A stretch of 64,000 nt of DNA, taken from positions 248,001 through 312,000 of the forward strand of contig CAXXSI010000030.1 in assembly GCA_963669285.2 (NCBI GenBank), written 5' to 3'. Positions 1 to 8,834 of this stretch are shown here, in pieces. The translations under genes were made by a program, and so were the position numbers. Position 1 is the stretch's first letter. Each line of letters starts with the position of its first letter. The notes under the pieces were generated by a model. The model was not told the DNA's origin, did no database searches, and was given only the letters and a program-made list of their open reading frames with translations. Origin of the DNA: JAWKWH01 sp963669285 (GTDB lineage: Bacteria; Pseudomonadota; Alphaproteobacteria; Rhizobiales; Rhizobiaceae).

Positions 1-159
1 ATGACGCTAGTTGTTGCGAACCTAGGCCCGACGACTGCACAACCACCCTGACAACACATGGAAGCAGCCTCGCCAAACCAGGCGTCGCGCCACCTATTGA
101 CGGCTTGGCCATTCTGGCGCGTTGTGCCAATCTGACGGCATCACGGAGGAGCCAGCATT

Positions 160-1623
160 TTGCAGCGGCAATTGTTTTTATTGTTTGCGGGATTGGTCGC
201 GATAGTTACCGGGCTCTTTGCCGGCCCGTCAGATGCGGTTGCCAAGAGGGTCGCACTGGTCATCGGCAACTCGGCCTACCAGCACGTCGCCGAGCTGGCC
301 AATCCGAAAAACGATGCCGATGCGATTGCCTCGTCGCTCGATACTCTTGGCTTTAAGGTTATCACGGGCACGGACCTCGATCGCAATGCGCTGGAGGCGG
401 TTGTCAGGGATTTTGCCCGCGCATCTCGCGGAGCCGAGCTGGCGTTGTTCTACTACGCCGGACACGGCCTTCAGGTCGGCGGGAAAAACTATCTTATTCC
501 GGTCGATGCGGAATTGGTCGACGAGACCGACCTGGATTTCCAGACGGTGTCCATGGACGCGGTCATCCGCAATATGGAGCGGGAACGGCGCACCAACCTG
601 ATCATTCTCGATGCCTGCCGCAACAATCCGCTTGCCAAGAACCTGGCGCGGTCGATGGGCACGAGATCGGCCAGCATCGGGCGGGGCCTGGCGCCTTTGG
701 AGACCGGGGTCGGCACCCTGATCTCGTTTGCCACGCAACCGGGCAACGTCGCCCTGGATGGCGATGGCAGCAACAGCCCGTTCACGACGGCGCTGCTTCG
801 CCACATCAATACGCAGAACCTCGACGTGGCACTGATGATGCGCAGGGTGCGCAGCGACGTGATGGGCGCAACCGGTGGCCAGCAGGTGCCGTGGAGCAAT
901 TCATCGCTCACCGACGCGGTCTATCTGAATGAGGGACAAGATGGATCCGATAATAATCCGGCCTTGTCCGGCGGAGCGGATCTGCAGGCATGGCTGGCGA
1001 TAAAAGATACCGACAGCCCCGCCATGTTGGACAGTTTTATCAGCCAGTTCCCCGACAGTGTCTACGCCACCTTTGCCAAGGCACGGCGCAACGAGTTGGC
1101 GGAAAAGACAGTCGCGTCACGCGAAGATGGGTCGTCCGGAACGCTTGCTATTCACGATGAGCCGCCGCGCGCACCGGGTGAAGACTGTGTGAAAATGGCC
1201 GACGGCATGTTGCTTTGTGCAAGTTCGGTACTGGCCTCGCAGGGCAAGAACTCTTACCGCGCCCGCAATCTCCTCGATGACAAGCGCAGTACAGCCTGGG
1301 TCGAAGGAAAAAAGGGCGACGGGATTGGAGAATGGATCCTGATTGACTTCGGCGAACCAACCAGACCGGGTTCAATCGAATTACGCAACGGCTATACCAA
1401 GAACGATGACATCTACGGCAAGAACAGCCGCGTACGGGAGGTCCAGATTGTCACGTCTGCCGGAGAACGCCGTTCGTTAACCCTGCGCGATACCGGGTCG
1501 TTTCAGCGCATCGACCTGTCCGGTCTCGGCGAGATGCAATGGCTTCAACTCCAAATCGTGTCCGTCTATCCCGGGTCGAAATATGCCGACACGGCGATCA
1601 GCGAGTTGCGGGTATTCAGGTAG
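160..1623 (+). CDS. Secreted caspase-like (peptidase C14) protein with discoidin-like C-terminal domain
   Basis: The 487-residue protein starts at TTG 160, chosen because GGAGGAG lies about 8 bases upstream. Residues 1-27 look like a signal peptide. The caspase-type domain spans roughly 28-255, with the histidine motif YYAGHG (His about 102) and the cysteine motif DACRNNP (Cys about 153), so both catalytic residues are present. After a low-complexity linker, residues about 365-487 resemble a discoidin/F5-8-type jelly roll (RNLLDDKRSTAWVEG, then IDFGEPTRPGSIEL). Bacterial caspase homologues of this class are exported cysteine peptidases of mostly unknown substrate. The C-terminal domain would fit a ligand- or surface-binding role; that is inference. 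The next gene begins close to or inside its 3' end. Confidence 0.85.
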   Translation: MQRQLFLLFAGLVAIVTGLFAGPSDAVAKRVALVIGNSAYQHVAELANPKNDADAIASSLDTLGFKVITGTDLDRNALEAVVRDFARASRGAELALFYYAGHGLQVGGKNYLIPVDAELVDETDLDFQTVSMDAVIRNMERERRTNLIILDACRNNPLAKNLARSMGTRSASIGRGLAPLETGVGTLISFATQPGNVALDGDGSNSPFTTALLRHINTQNLDVALMMRRVRSDVMGATGGQQVPWSNSSLTDAVYLNEGQDGSDNNPALSGGADLQAWLAIKDTDSPAMLDSFISQFPDSVYATFAKARRNELAEKTVASREDGSSGTLAIHDEPPRAPGEDCVKMADGMLLCASSVLASQGKNSYRARNLLDDKRSTAWVEGKKGDGIGEWILIDFGEPTRPGSIELRNGYTKNDDIYGKNSRVREVQIVTSAGERRSLTLRDTGSFQRIDLSGLGEMQWLQLQIVSVYPGSKYADTAISELRVFR

Positions 1624-2390
1624 GACCGGCGATACGTGCGCTTTTTTGCAGCGCTTTGGTTGCCGCCCTGCTGGTGACGGTGGCAGCGCGCGCAGAATCA
1701 AAACAGCTTCTGCCCGCCGGCTTTGTGCACCTTCGATCGATCGACCCGACCATTCATCAATCTATCCGCTATGCCGGCGCTCAAAACTTCACCGGAAAAC
1801 CTGTTCCGGGCTATCGTGCTGCCGAATGCGTGATCGTCAGGCAGGCGGCCAAGGCACTGAGCGGCATCCAAAAACAATTGAAATCGCAGGGTCTGGGATT
1901 GAAGCTGTTCGACTGCTACCGGCCGGCAAAAGCGGTCGCCGCCTTTGTCCGCTGGGCCGTGGCCAAGGGCGAGAATGGCGATCTGAAAGCCCGCTATTAT
2001 CCGAACTATGCGCGCTGGGATCTGTTTCCTGGCTACATTGCGCGCCGGTCCGGCCATTCACGCGGCGGTACGGTCGACCTGACATTGGTCGATCTTTCAA
2101 AGACCGTATCCACGCAGGAGCCGTTGAGGGACGGTTGCGGACCGCATGAAGGCGGTGCCGAACTGGACATGGGAACCGGGTTTGACTGTTTTGACCGGCG
2201 CAGCAGGACCGATTCCGCGGCAGTTTCCGGCAAGGCCCGCAAGAACCGGCAAAAGCTGGTCAAGATCATGCGTCAGCACGGTTTTCGCAACTACGCTGGT
2301 GAATGGTGGCATTTTACCCTGATCGGCGAACCCTATCGCAGAACCTATTTCGACTTCGACGTGGCCGACATGCCGCAATCGGGGAATTGA
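1539..2390 (+). CDS. D-alanyl-D-alanine dipeptidase (VanX/DdpX family), exported; start uncertain
   Basis: A VanX-type zinc dipeptidase, which hydrolyses D-Ala-D-Ala in the periplasm. The zinc and catalytic motifs are visible: SGHSRGGTVDL (His and Asp ligands) and GEWWHF (catalytic Glu, last His ligand). A hydrophobic stretch ending AARAES looks like a signal peptide. The in-frame ATG at 1539 overlaps the caspase gene by 85 bases and gives an implausibly long N-region. A better start is GTG 1636, preceded by AGGTAGGACC, but it is one frame out. One extra T in the run of six T at 1642-1647 would join it to the body and give a compact signal peptide beginning MRFFCSALVAALL. I suspect a one-base homopolymer deletion here. 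Confidence 0.75.
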   Translation: MASTPNRVRLSRVEICRHGDQRVAGIQVGPAIRALFCSALVAALLVTVAARAESKQLLPAGFVHLRSIDPTIHQSIRYAGAQNFTGKPVPGYRAAECVIVRQAAKALSGIQKQLKSQGLGLKLFDCYRPAKAVAAFVRWAVAKGENGDLKARYYPNYARWDLFPGYIARRSGHSRGGTVDLTLVDLSKTVSTQEPLRDGCGPHEGGAELDMGTGFDCFDRRSRTDSAAVSGKARKNRQKLVKIMRQHGFRNYAGEWWHFTLIGEPYRRTYFDFDVADMPQSGN

Positions 2391-2451
2391 ATGAAGTCAA
2401 ACGATCGCAAACGGCATATTGTTGCCTCCAAACCGTGAAAAGGAGCTCCGC

Positions 2452-2925
2452 ATGAACGGGAAATCTGCAATAGGCCTGGCCATTCTTTCCGCGGTCCTGG
2501 GCTCGATAGCGTTCCAAACCGCCTCCGCGCAGGACAAATCCCGGATTCCTCCCATGCCGGTCTATCAGGCGATGCTGGCGGCGAACAAGGACACCGGCTG
2601 GGCACAGTTTCGCAACTACAACGGCGAACAGTGGGTCTACTTCACAGCGTTGCAGACGCTTCATTGTCGCCTGAGTGAAATCCGTTACTCGATCAATTCG
2701 GAGGCGCTCGACGAAACATTCGGTCTGGCCGAGTGCAATCCGCAAAATCCGCTTGCCCTGCCACCCGATGCCGGTATCGATGACATCGCCATTCGCCTTC
2801 CCCCTGGCACCGCAAAAACGATTGCCGTCCAGGCAGTATGGGAAGATGGTAGCGCCAGCGCCATCGCCGTTTACGAACCATGCAAGGATGTCGGCGAGCA
2901 GACCTGCGCCTGGCCGCTGAAATAG
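2452..2925 (+). CDS. Hypothetical exported protein
   Basis: 157 residues from ATG 2452, chosen over an upstream ATG at 2419 because AAAAGGAGCTCCGC precedes it. Residues 1-24 form a signal peptide ending TASAQ. The mature part is about 130 residues with four cysteines (HCRL, ECNP, EPCK, QTCA), which could form two disulfides in the periplasm. I recognise no family. It lies 60 bases after the VanX-like gene on the same strand and may be co-transcribed with it. It converges with the oxygenase gene on the other strand. Confidence 0.7.
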   Translation: MNGKSAIGLAILSAVLGSIAFQTASAQDKSRIPPMPVYQAMLAANKDTGWAQFRNYNGEQWVYFTALQTLHCRLSEIRYSINSEALDETFGLAECNPQNPLALPPDAGIDDIAIRLPPGTAKTIAVQAVWEDGSASAIAVYEPCKDVGEQTCAWPLK

Positions 2926-2954
2926 TATTCTGGCTCTATCCAAGAGAGGCGGAT

Positions 2955-3806
2955 CTAGTCTACCAGCGCGTCGGCGCGCTGTCCGGCGCGCTCCAGATGG
3001 ATTGGCAAAACGCGGCCGTAGAGTTGTCGGGTCCGTTCCGGGCTGCCGACCATGCCTTCCTGCTCGACAAAGGAGAATATGCCGACGTAGCGCTTGCGGC
3101 TGCCGTTTACCGGCTTGACGCGATGCAGCGAATAGCGGCCCTTGAAGATCTGCAGATCGCCTGGTTGCAGCCGCAGCGTCCTGACCTGGGAAGCTTCACC
3201 ATCGAGCACGGCACCAACGCCGTCGTAGTTTTCGTCGGTGGAGGTACGCAAGCCGGGACAATATTCAAACTCGCCGCCTTCTTCCCCATTCTGGATCGCC
3301 AGCGTCACCGTGTAATTGTTGGTGTCGAAGTGCCAGGGAAAACCTTCACCCTCTTCAACAACGTTGATGATCACATCGGCCAGCGGGTCTGCGTATCTGT
3401 AAAAACGGTCCTCGGCGAGGGCGTCCTTGATGAACGGTGCAAATGGCGGCCACTCATATATCGCCCGTAACACGCTGTCCTCACCGAAATTGTCTGCAGG
3501 AACAAAGGCGTTGGACCGTTCGTAAAAGCGGCAGAGCGGATGATCTTCGGGTAGATCGGCGCGTGTCCCGGTAAAATAGGCGTTTGTGCGGTTGAATGAA
3601 CGATGACCGTTGGGCGACACCCGGTCGGCTTCAGCCACAAACGCATCGACGCAGTCGGACCGGATAAATCCCGACAGCACAGCGCATCCATCGGCGTCGA
3701 GATCTGCGCGCGTGCGCTCGACCAGTTCGCCATATTCCGGTGCAGTTGCATCCGAGATCGGGAATTTTACGAGGTCGATATAGTCGGCGGCATTCGGCGT
3801 TGGCAT
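2955..3806 (-). CDS. Fe(II)/2-oxoglutarate-dependent oxygenase
   Basis: 283 residues starting at 3806, where GGTGAGGAGAAACGAT precedes the ATG (an in-frame start at 3902 lacks this site). The double-stranded beta-helix core carries the facial triad: WHFD (His-x-Asp) and a distal His in SLHRVKPV, with an Arg in SRKRYVG placed to bind 2-oxoglutarate. The related clade includes free amino-acid hydroxylases and the BesD/HalD halogenases. Halogenases replace the Asp by Gly or Ala; here Asp is present, so hydroxylation is expected. Substrate is unknown. It is the last gene of a minus-strand cassette with an Ldh_2 reductase and a flavin/Fe-S demethylase, which suggests a role in using a modified amino acid; that is inference. 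Confidence 0.8.
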   Translation of the reverse strand: MPTPNAADYIDLVKFPISDATAPEYGELVERTRADLDADGCAVLSGFIRSDCVDAFVAEADRVSPNGHRSFNRTNAYFTGTRADLPEDHPLCRFYERSNAFVPADNFGEDSVLRAIYEWPPFAPFIKDALAEDRFYRYADPLADVIINVVEEGEGFPWHFDTNNYTVTLAIQNGEEGGEFEYCPGLRTSTDENYDGVGAVLDGEASQVRTLRLQPGDLQIFKGRYSLHRVKPVNGSRKRYVGIFSFVEQEGMVGSPERTRQLYGRVLPIHLERAGQRADALVD

Positions 3807-3914
3807 ATCGTTTCTCCTCACCAAAACGACATGGAGAAATGTCCCACCGATTTCGCAAACTGTCCGAAAGAAAAGCGACACCAGCATGCCGCTTCCGTTC
3901 AAGGATTTACGGAT

Positions 3915-4901
3915 TTACTCCGCACGCAACCGGTCGAGGAGTTCGTCTGGAATGTCGACCCCATCCTTGACGCTGCGCTCATAGACGTCACCCTTGGAAA
4001 TGCCCGGAACGTAGACGCCATACTCGCTTGAAAGCCGTTTCAGCTGGGCGGACATTCTCGATTCGAAATCCGGGTCGATCGGTTTGGGATCGATCACAAC
4101 CACATACATTCCCGTGCCGGGGCTTTGGTCGCCGTGCAGAAATGACGGCGCATCAAGTCCCCAATTGGCGCCGGAAAGACCGGCTGACAACACCTCGATC
4201 ATCAGGGCGATGTTTGCCCCGCGGCTGCCGCCGAATGCCAACATGGCGCCTTTCATGGCGGCGTGCGGATCGGTTGTCGGATTACCATCGCTGTCGATGG
4301 CCCAATCATCGGGAATGGATCGCCCTTCGCGTGCCGCAATCCGAATTTCGGCAAAGGCTGTCGCGCTGGATGACTGATCAATCAACAGGGGCGCGCCATC
4401 CGATTGTGGTGCGGCAAAAGCCATAGGATTTGTACAGAAAACCGGCTTTTTGGATCCCGAACCCGCGAGTAGCGGTGGGCCGTTGGTGCCGCAAAAGGCA
4501 ATCAGGCCTTCTCGTGCCAGCCGCCAGGCGAAGACACCCAGCGCGCCGCAGGTAAACGAATTCTTCTGGACAAACATCGCCAGCCCAAGCTCACTTGCGG
4601 TATCGATCAGATCGACAAAGGCAATGTCGAAGCCCAACTGCGCAATGCCGCCACCGGCATCGGACAAGTACATTGCCGGCGCCGCATGCGTGATCTCGGC
4701 AACCGCCTTGCCGTCAATGCGCCCCTCGCGGATTGCATTCAGGTAGTCGAACAGATGCAACACGCCGTGATTGGATTGGCCAAAACACTCGGTCATCACG
4801 GTGTTCCGCGCAAGCGAGGTGGCGAGTTTGTCGTTTCCGCCGGCACGATGAATGGCTTCGAAACAGATTTGTTCAAGTTCGGCTGCGGTCATCACGGACA
4901 T
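3915..4901 (-). CDS. Malate/L-lactate dehydrogenase-type (Ldh_2) NAD(P)-dependent oxidoreductase
   Basis: 328 residues, full length for the Ldh_2 family, which has its own NAD(P)-binding fold unrelated to Rossmann dehydrogenases. Typical family stretches are visible: the N-terminal ECFGQSNHGVLHL segment with the conserved His, FCGTNGPPLLAG and FCTNPMAFAAP. Members include ureidoglycolate dehydrogenase, sulfolactate dehydrogenase and delta1-pyrroline/piperideine-2-carboxylate reductases. The start at 4901 has GGAG about 8 bases upstream and lies three bases after the stop of the flavoprotein gene, so the two are translationally linked. Its neighbours (an N-demethylase-like flavoprotein and a 2OG oxygenase) favour an imino-acid reductase role, but substrate cannot be read from sequence. 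Confidence 0.85.
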   Translation of the reverse strand: MSVMTAAELEQICFEAIHRAGGNDKLATSLARNTVMTECFGQSNHGVLHLFDYLNAIREGRIDGKAVAEITHAAPAMYLSDAGGGIAQLGFDIAFVDLIDTASELGLAMFVQKNSFTCGALGVFAWRLAREGLIAFCGTNGPPLLAGSGSKKPVFCTNPMAFAAPQSDGAPLLIDQSSSATAFAEIRIAAREGRSIPDDWAIDSDGNPTTDPHAAMKGAMLAFGGSRGANIALMIEVLSAGLSGANWGLDAPSFLHGDQSPGTGMYVVVIDPKPIDPDFESRMSAQLKRLSSEYGVYVPGISKGDVYERSVKDGVDIPDELLDRLRAE

Positions 4902-4904
4902 GGA

Positions 4905-6893
4905 TCAAAGCTCCAGTGCAACACGCCGCCCATCATGAATGGCATATGGTGCCTGCCGTGCGGCGAGACAGTCACCAACGCATTTGAATTCAATTCCGCT
5001 GGCGCGGAGTTCCGTCGCCAAATCGTCATTGGCCATGTTCGCAGTTGCATATACCAGCGTATCGGCATTCACCACCGTTTCGCTGTTGTCGAGAAAGGAT
5101 ACCACGCGTACTGACGTGCCCGTCCATTCGACGATACCGCTGTCGGTCATGAATTGTACGCCGAGGGTTTTCAGGTTTCGACGAAGCGGAAAATCGGCCG
5201 CACTGCGTTGAAGCTCCTTGCCGACGAGTGCATCGGGCGTGACGACCGTGACCTGATGGCCGGCTTCTGCAAGCTTCCATGCCGTTCCGCACCCCTTCCA
5301 GTTTCCGCCCTCGTCAAGCACGATCACCTGCTTGCCGGGCCTCGCCTCGCGCGCCATCACCTCTTCGGCGGAATAGACATTGCCTTTTTCGATGCCCGGC
5401 AGCGGATCGAGATGCGGCAACGCTTTTTGGAAGCCGGTTCCCGCGGGCAGGGATCCCGTCGCCAGGATAATCTCGTCGGCCTCGAATTCCGCGATATCGC
5501 CGGCGTCGATGTAGCTGTTCAGGCGGATGTCGACCTGCAGTTTCATCAGCTGGCGCTCATACCAGTCGATCAGATCGATGATCTGGGCTCGGCGCGGTTG
5601 TTCGCCGGCCAGTCTGAAGTTGCCGCCCAGGCGCGGCCCGGCCTCGCAAAGCGTCACGCGATGGCCGCGTTCGGCGGCGACGCGCGCGGCTTCCAGGCCG
5701 GCCACCCCGCCGCCAATCACCAACACGGATTTCGGTTCCTCGGCAGCGGTAAACCGGTCGCCGCCCCATTCCCATTCGCGGCCGACGGAAGGATTGACGA
5801 CGCAGGAAATCCAGTAATCGCGCGATCTGCGCCCCCAGCACATTTGGTTGCAGGAAAGGCAACCACGGATGTCGTCAGCGCGGCCCTCCGCGGCTTTGTT
5901 GGCCAGATGCGGGTCGGCGATCTGGCCGCGGACGATCGAAACCAGATCGCACACGCCCTCGCCGAGAACCGTTTCTGCGTTTTCCGGTGTTCGGATGTGG
6001 CTTTCCACCGTCACCAGAGCGTGACTGACCGCACCCTTGATGACGCCCGCAAGATCGGCACCCAGCTTTTCCGGATAAATGAAGGTCGGCATCAGCTTGT
6101 AGAAATCCAGGTACCCTCCGGTCCCGCAGGTGACATAGTCGACCATTCCGCTGCGATCGTGCAGCGCGACGATCTCGGCTGTGGATTCGCGTGACAGCGT
6201 AACCTCGAAATCGGGTTCGTCATTGACCGACAGGCCGATGATGAAATCGTCTCCGCACAATTTTCGGATACGGCTGATAATCTCCCGCGACATGCGGGTT
6301 CTGTTTTCGAGGCTTCCGCCCCATTGGTCGGTGCGCTTGTTGGACCACGGGGTCCAGAACTGGTCGAGCAGGCTGTGATATGCCGCCCAGACTTCGACAC
6401 CGTCGAAACCGGCCTCGTGGCAGCGCCGTGCCGCCTGCACAAAACCGTCAATCGTCTCCTCGATCTCGGCGTCGGTCATGGCATGGCTGCCATCGGAATC
6501 GTGATAGCTCGGCATACCGGAGGGCGACCAGCCGGGATGAAACGACAGATCGGCGTCGGAGTGCTGACCAACGTGGTAGAGCTGTTGAATGGCAATCGCA
6601 CCATTATCCTTGATCGCGTCGGTGATCTTGCGGAAATGCGGGATGATGCCGTCGTCCGAATGGCGGAAATTCCCTCTGGTCAACACCGCCGCAGCGTGCA
6701 CCGGCACCGGCTCGACGACGATCATCCCCGCCCCGCCAATGGCGCGTTCGGCATAATAGGCTGCGTGCCTTTCGGTCGGCAGGCCCTCGACCGACATGTT
6801 GGCGGTATGCGCCCCGAAAACGATGCGATTTCTGAGCGTGTGTCCCCGCAATGTTGCGGGCGAAAACAGTTTAGGGAATGTGCGGCCGTCCAT
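4905..6893 (-). CDS. Old-yellow-enzyme/Fe-S flavoprotein, N-methylproline or dimethylglycine demethylase-like
   Basis: 662 residues from ATG 6893, where GGGGAGATATTTTCG gives the ribosome site (an ORF start at 6947 has none). The N-terminal half is an FMN-binding TIM barrel of the old yellow enzyme type (LFSPATLRGHTLRNRI; QQLYHVGQHS; DQFWTPWSNKRTDQWGGS). Next comes a [4Fe-4S] motif CLSCNQMCWG with a fourth Cys in ISCVVNP. The C-terminal half is a pyridine-nucleotide/ADP-binding domain (VLVIGGGVAGLEAARVAAERG). This is the architecture of trimethylamine dehydrogenase, 2,4-dienoyl-CoA reductase, and the rhizobial stachydrine, N-methylproline and dimethylglycine demethylases; the last group is the closest by feel. 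It heads the three-gene cassette with Ldh_2 and the 2OG oxygenase. Confidence 0.82.
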   Translation of the reverse strand: MDGRTFPKLFSPATLRGHTLRNRIVFGAHTANMSVEGLPTERHAAYYAERAIGGAGMIVVEPVPVHAAAVLTRGNFRHSDDGIIPHFRKITDAIKDNGAIAIQQLYHVGQHSDADLSFHPGWSPSGMPSYHDSDGSHAMTDAEIEETIDGFVQAARRCHEAGFDGVEVWAAYHSLLDQFWTPWSNKRTDQWGGSLENRTRMSREIISRIRKLCGDDFIIGLSVNDEPDFEVTLSRESTAEIVALHDRSGMVDYVTCGTGGYLDFYKLMPTFIYPEKLGADLAGVIKGAVSHALVTVESHIRTPENAETVLGEGVCDLVSIVRGQIADPHLANKAAEGRADDIRGCLSCNQMCWGRRSRDYWISCVVNPSVGREWEWGGDRFTAAEEPKSVLVIGGGVAGLEAARVAAERGHRVTLCEAGPRLGGNFRLAGEQPRRAQIIDLIDWYERQLMKLQVDIRLNSYIDAGDIAEFEADEIILATGSLPAGTGFQKALPHLDPLPGIEKGNVYSAEEVMAREARPGKQVIVLDEGGNWKGCGTAWKLAEAGHQVTVVTPDALVGKELQRSAADFPLRRNLKTLGVQFMTDSGIVEWTGTSVRVVSFLDNSETVVNADTLVYATANMANDDLATELRASGIEFKCVGDCLAARQAPYAIHDGRRVALEL

Positions 6894-7020
6894 CGAAAAT
6901 ATCTCCCCAAGGCAACAATGCCCGTCACTGGTGGTGATTACCAGCACCGGGCACTATGCGAAATGGGGAGAACAGGCGACAGGCGGGAAGCGGCACCGAC
7001 TGTCACGTATGCGTAGCTGA

Positions 7021-7722
7021 TCAGTACTGATCGCGCAGTTTTACCCACTCCATCGGATAGGAAAGGCTCTCCTCATCGCGGCCCTTGGCGGTCAGGTCGA
7101 GCAGGTTGTACGCCGTGTTGAAGATATCCAGGCCGCGACTGTAGGCCGAGTAGGTGTGGTAGACGGAACCGTCATCTTCCCGGGTAAAGCAGCTGACACC
7201 CGGCGCTTCGTCCGACGGAAACCGCGACGTCCCGAAATTGTAGTTGGTCTCGCCGGTATCAAGATCCTCCTGCCTGAACGACACGTCGAAATCATAATTG
7301 AAGTCGGATCCGGCAGAAGAAACCCACGGAAACCGCCATCCCATGCGTTTGCGAAAGGCCAGCAGGGTGGAAAGCGGCGCCCGCGAAACCGCGACAAGCC
7401 TTGTGTCGCGCTGGCGTAAATGCTCGCCAACACCATCGTAATTGTCGGCCCAAAACGAGCAGCTTTTGCAGCCGGCCTCCCATTCAGGACCGTACATGAA
7501 GTGATAGACGATCAATTGCCCGCACCCGTCGAACAGCTCTTCGAGCGTCTGCTCGCCGTCTTCCGTCTCGAAAACGTAATTCTTCTCGACCTTAACACGT
7601 GGCAGGGCCCGTCGTGCCGCCGACAGGGCGTCGCGTTCGCGCGTGAACGCCTTCTCCCGGTCCAGTAATTCCTTCCGCGCGGCCAGCCATGTTTCGTGAG
7701 ATACGGTCTGTTGGGCGCTCAT
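7021..7722 (-). CDS. DUF899 family thioredoxin-like protein
   Basis: 233 residues. I place the start at 7722 rather than the ATG at 7728, because AAGGGAG sits 8 bases from the former but only 2 from the latter. Family marks are present: LPRVKVEKNYVFE, a predicted thioredoxin-fold core with LIVYHFMYGPEW, CKSCSFWADNYDG (CxxC-like pair) and a C-terminal DIFNTAYNLLDL. The family has no established biochemical role; a redox or detoxification function is assumed from the fold. It lies 127 bases upstream of the flavoprotein gene on the same strand and could be part of the same transcript. Confidence 0.8.
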   Translation of the reverse strand: MSAQQTVSHETWLAARKELLDREKAFTRERDALSAARRALPRVKVEKNYVFETEDGEQTLEELFDGCGQLIVYHFMYGPEWEAGCKSCSFWADNYDGVGEHLRQRDTRLVAVSRAPLSTLLAFRKRMGWRFPWVSSAGSDFNYDFDVSFRQEDLDTGETNYNFGTSRFPSDEAPGVSCFTREDDGSVYHTYSAYSRGLDIFNTAYNLLDLTAKGRDEESLSYPMEWVKLRDQY

Positions 7723-7793
7723 CGTCATAACTCCCTTTTTTATGTTCGCTTTATATCAAGACGGTCGGGAGCAAGGAAATCCGACAACGAAAA

Positions 7794-7820
7794 TCCCCGC
7801 GCCGGGGTGAGGCGCGGGGA
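7794..7820 (-). terminator. Intrinsic terminator, minus strand
   Basis: A perfect 10-base-pair stem (TCCCCGCGCC / GGCGCGGGGA) with a 7-base loop. On the minus strand it is followed by TTTTCGTT. It would end transcription of the small exported protein gene that stops at 7875, separating it from the DUF899 gene. Confidence 0.7.
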
Positions 7821-7874
7821 GGAAAATGGCCGAGCGACGGGAGGAAACCGCCCGGCGAGGTCGAAAATCTCGGA

Positions 7875-8123
7875 TCAACGTCCGGTGTAACGCTCGGGGA
7901 AATCGCGTTCCAGGCCGACGCGCTCACCGCGATCCCGGGAAGAACGTGTGGTGATCGCAAACACACCGTCGCCTTTGTTGATACGTGAATCGGCATTGTA
8001 GCGTGCATCAACATTGGCCGAGAGGTCACCGATGAGTTGCGGGGCCTGGCCTTCGCCGTTCTCGGCCAGAGCGAGCCCGGTGGTCGCTGAGAGTGCGAAT
8101 AATGCTGCAATGATCGTTTTCAT
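7875..8123 (-). CDS. Small exported protein, unknown function
   Basis: 82 residues. AAGGA lies 9 bases before the ATG at 8123. Residues 1-20 are a clear signal peptide ending GLALAE. The mature peptide is about 62 residues, polar and rich in Asp and Arg, without cysteine. I recognise no domain. An intrinsic terminator lies about 55 bases past its stop, so it looks like a self-contained transcription unit. Confidence 0.6.
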   Translation of the reverse strand: MKTIIAALFALSATTGLALAENGEGQAPQLIGDLSANVDARYNADSRINKGDGVFAITTRSSRDRGERVGLERDFPERYTGR

Positions 8124-8465
8124 GGTCTTGATCCTTTCCGGTCGTGAAACCTTCAGTGATTTCGTCGTTCATGCCCCTCGAACCATGTCGAAAAAGCATC
8201 GATTTCGCGAAATTTGTTCCGCTGGCCATGAGATGGGTCGCTGCCCATTCACGTTCAAAACAACAGGAAGGGATTGCGACGTAACCTGCGCTCGCGGTCT
8301 TGTGAGCATCGGCGTGCTCGGATCGGCGGCAGCAGGCAAAGACGGGTGTGAATGCACAAAAATCGATCAAACGGTCAAACGAAACGACCGTTCAATCTCC
8401 TTTGACTACCAAGTGATGAAAGTTCGCGATATGGATCAACCAATCTCAACTGAATACCGCCCATC
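8124..8465. other. Divergent intergenic region, no gene seen
   Basis: 342 bases between two divergent small exported-protein genes. Open frames cross it on both strands, but none has a ribosome site or protein-like composition. It must hold promoters for both sides; I cannot assign convincing -35/-10 pairs. Confidence 0.4.
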
Positions 8466-8834
8466 ATGAAAGCAAGTGCAGTTTTATTCAGCCTATTAGC
8501 GCTCCAATTGGCTGCAACGCCGGCAATCGCTAACGAAATGACGTTTCGGTTTACCAACCACGCGGCTTCGCCGGTTTTGGTGAAGCTCTATTCCCGCGAC
8601 CGCTTGAAAAGCTGGCCCGATGACGGCCGGCAATTCATGCTGGCTGACCGGGCGCCCAAAAAACTGTCGGTGTCCTGTGAGCTGGGCGAGAAGATCTGTT
8701 TTGGCGCTTGGGTCGAAGGTGATTTCGATCGGTTTTGGGGTGCCGGATACGAAGGAAAGACCGATTGCGATGATTGCTGCCGGATCTGCGAAATCCCATC
8801 CGAAACGCCGGTCTACAAGGTAACATTCAAATGA
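8466..8834 (+). CDS. Small exported cysteine-rich protein, unknown function
   Basis: 122 residues with a signal peptide (residues 1-22, ending PAIAN). The mature part contains seven or so cysteines, including a dense cluster CDDCCRIC near residues 103-110, plus SCELGEKICFG. It begins with a beta-rich stretch (MTFRFTNHAASPVLVKLYS). The stop overlaps the ATG of the rhodanese gene (ATGA), so the two are translationally coupled, and a shared periplasmic sulfur or metal role is possible; that is inference. No family recognised. Confidence 0.7.
   Translation: MKASAVLFSLLALQLAATPAIANEMTFRFTNHAASPVLVKLYSRDRLKSWPDDGRQFMLADRAPKKLSVSCELGEKICFGAWVEGDFDRFWGAGYEGKTDCDDCCRICEIPSETPVYKVTFK

Noticed and set aside
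1..159. Gene fragment at the left edge
   Set aside because: No open frame of coding character enters from the left; the stretch looks like promoter DNA for the caspase gene.
2955..3806. BesD/HalD-type halogenase
   Set aside because: The metal site keeps Asp (HFD); radical halogenases need Gly or Ala there.
8014..8469. Plus-strand ORF of 151 codons
   Set aside because: It runs antisense to the small exported-protein gene and through the divergent promoter region, with no ribosome site.
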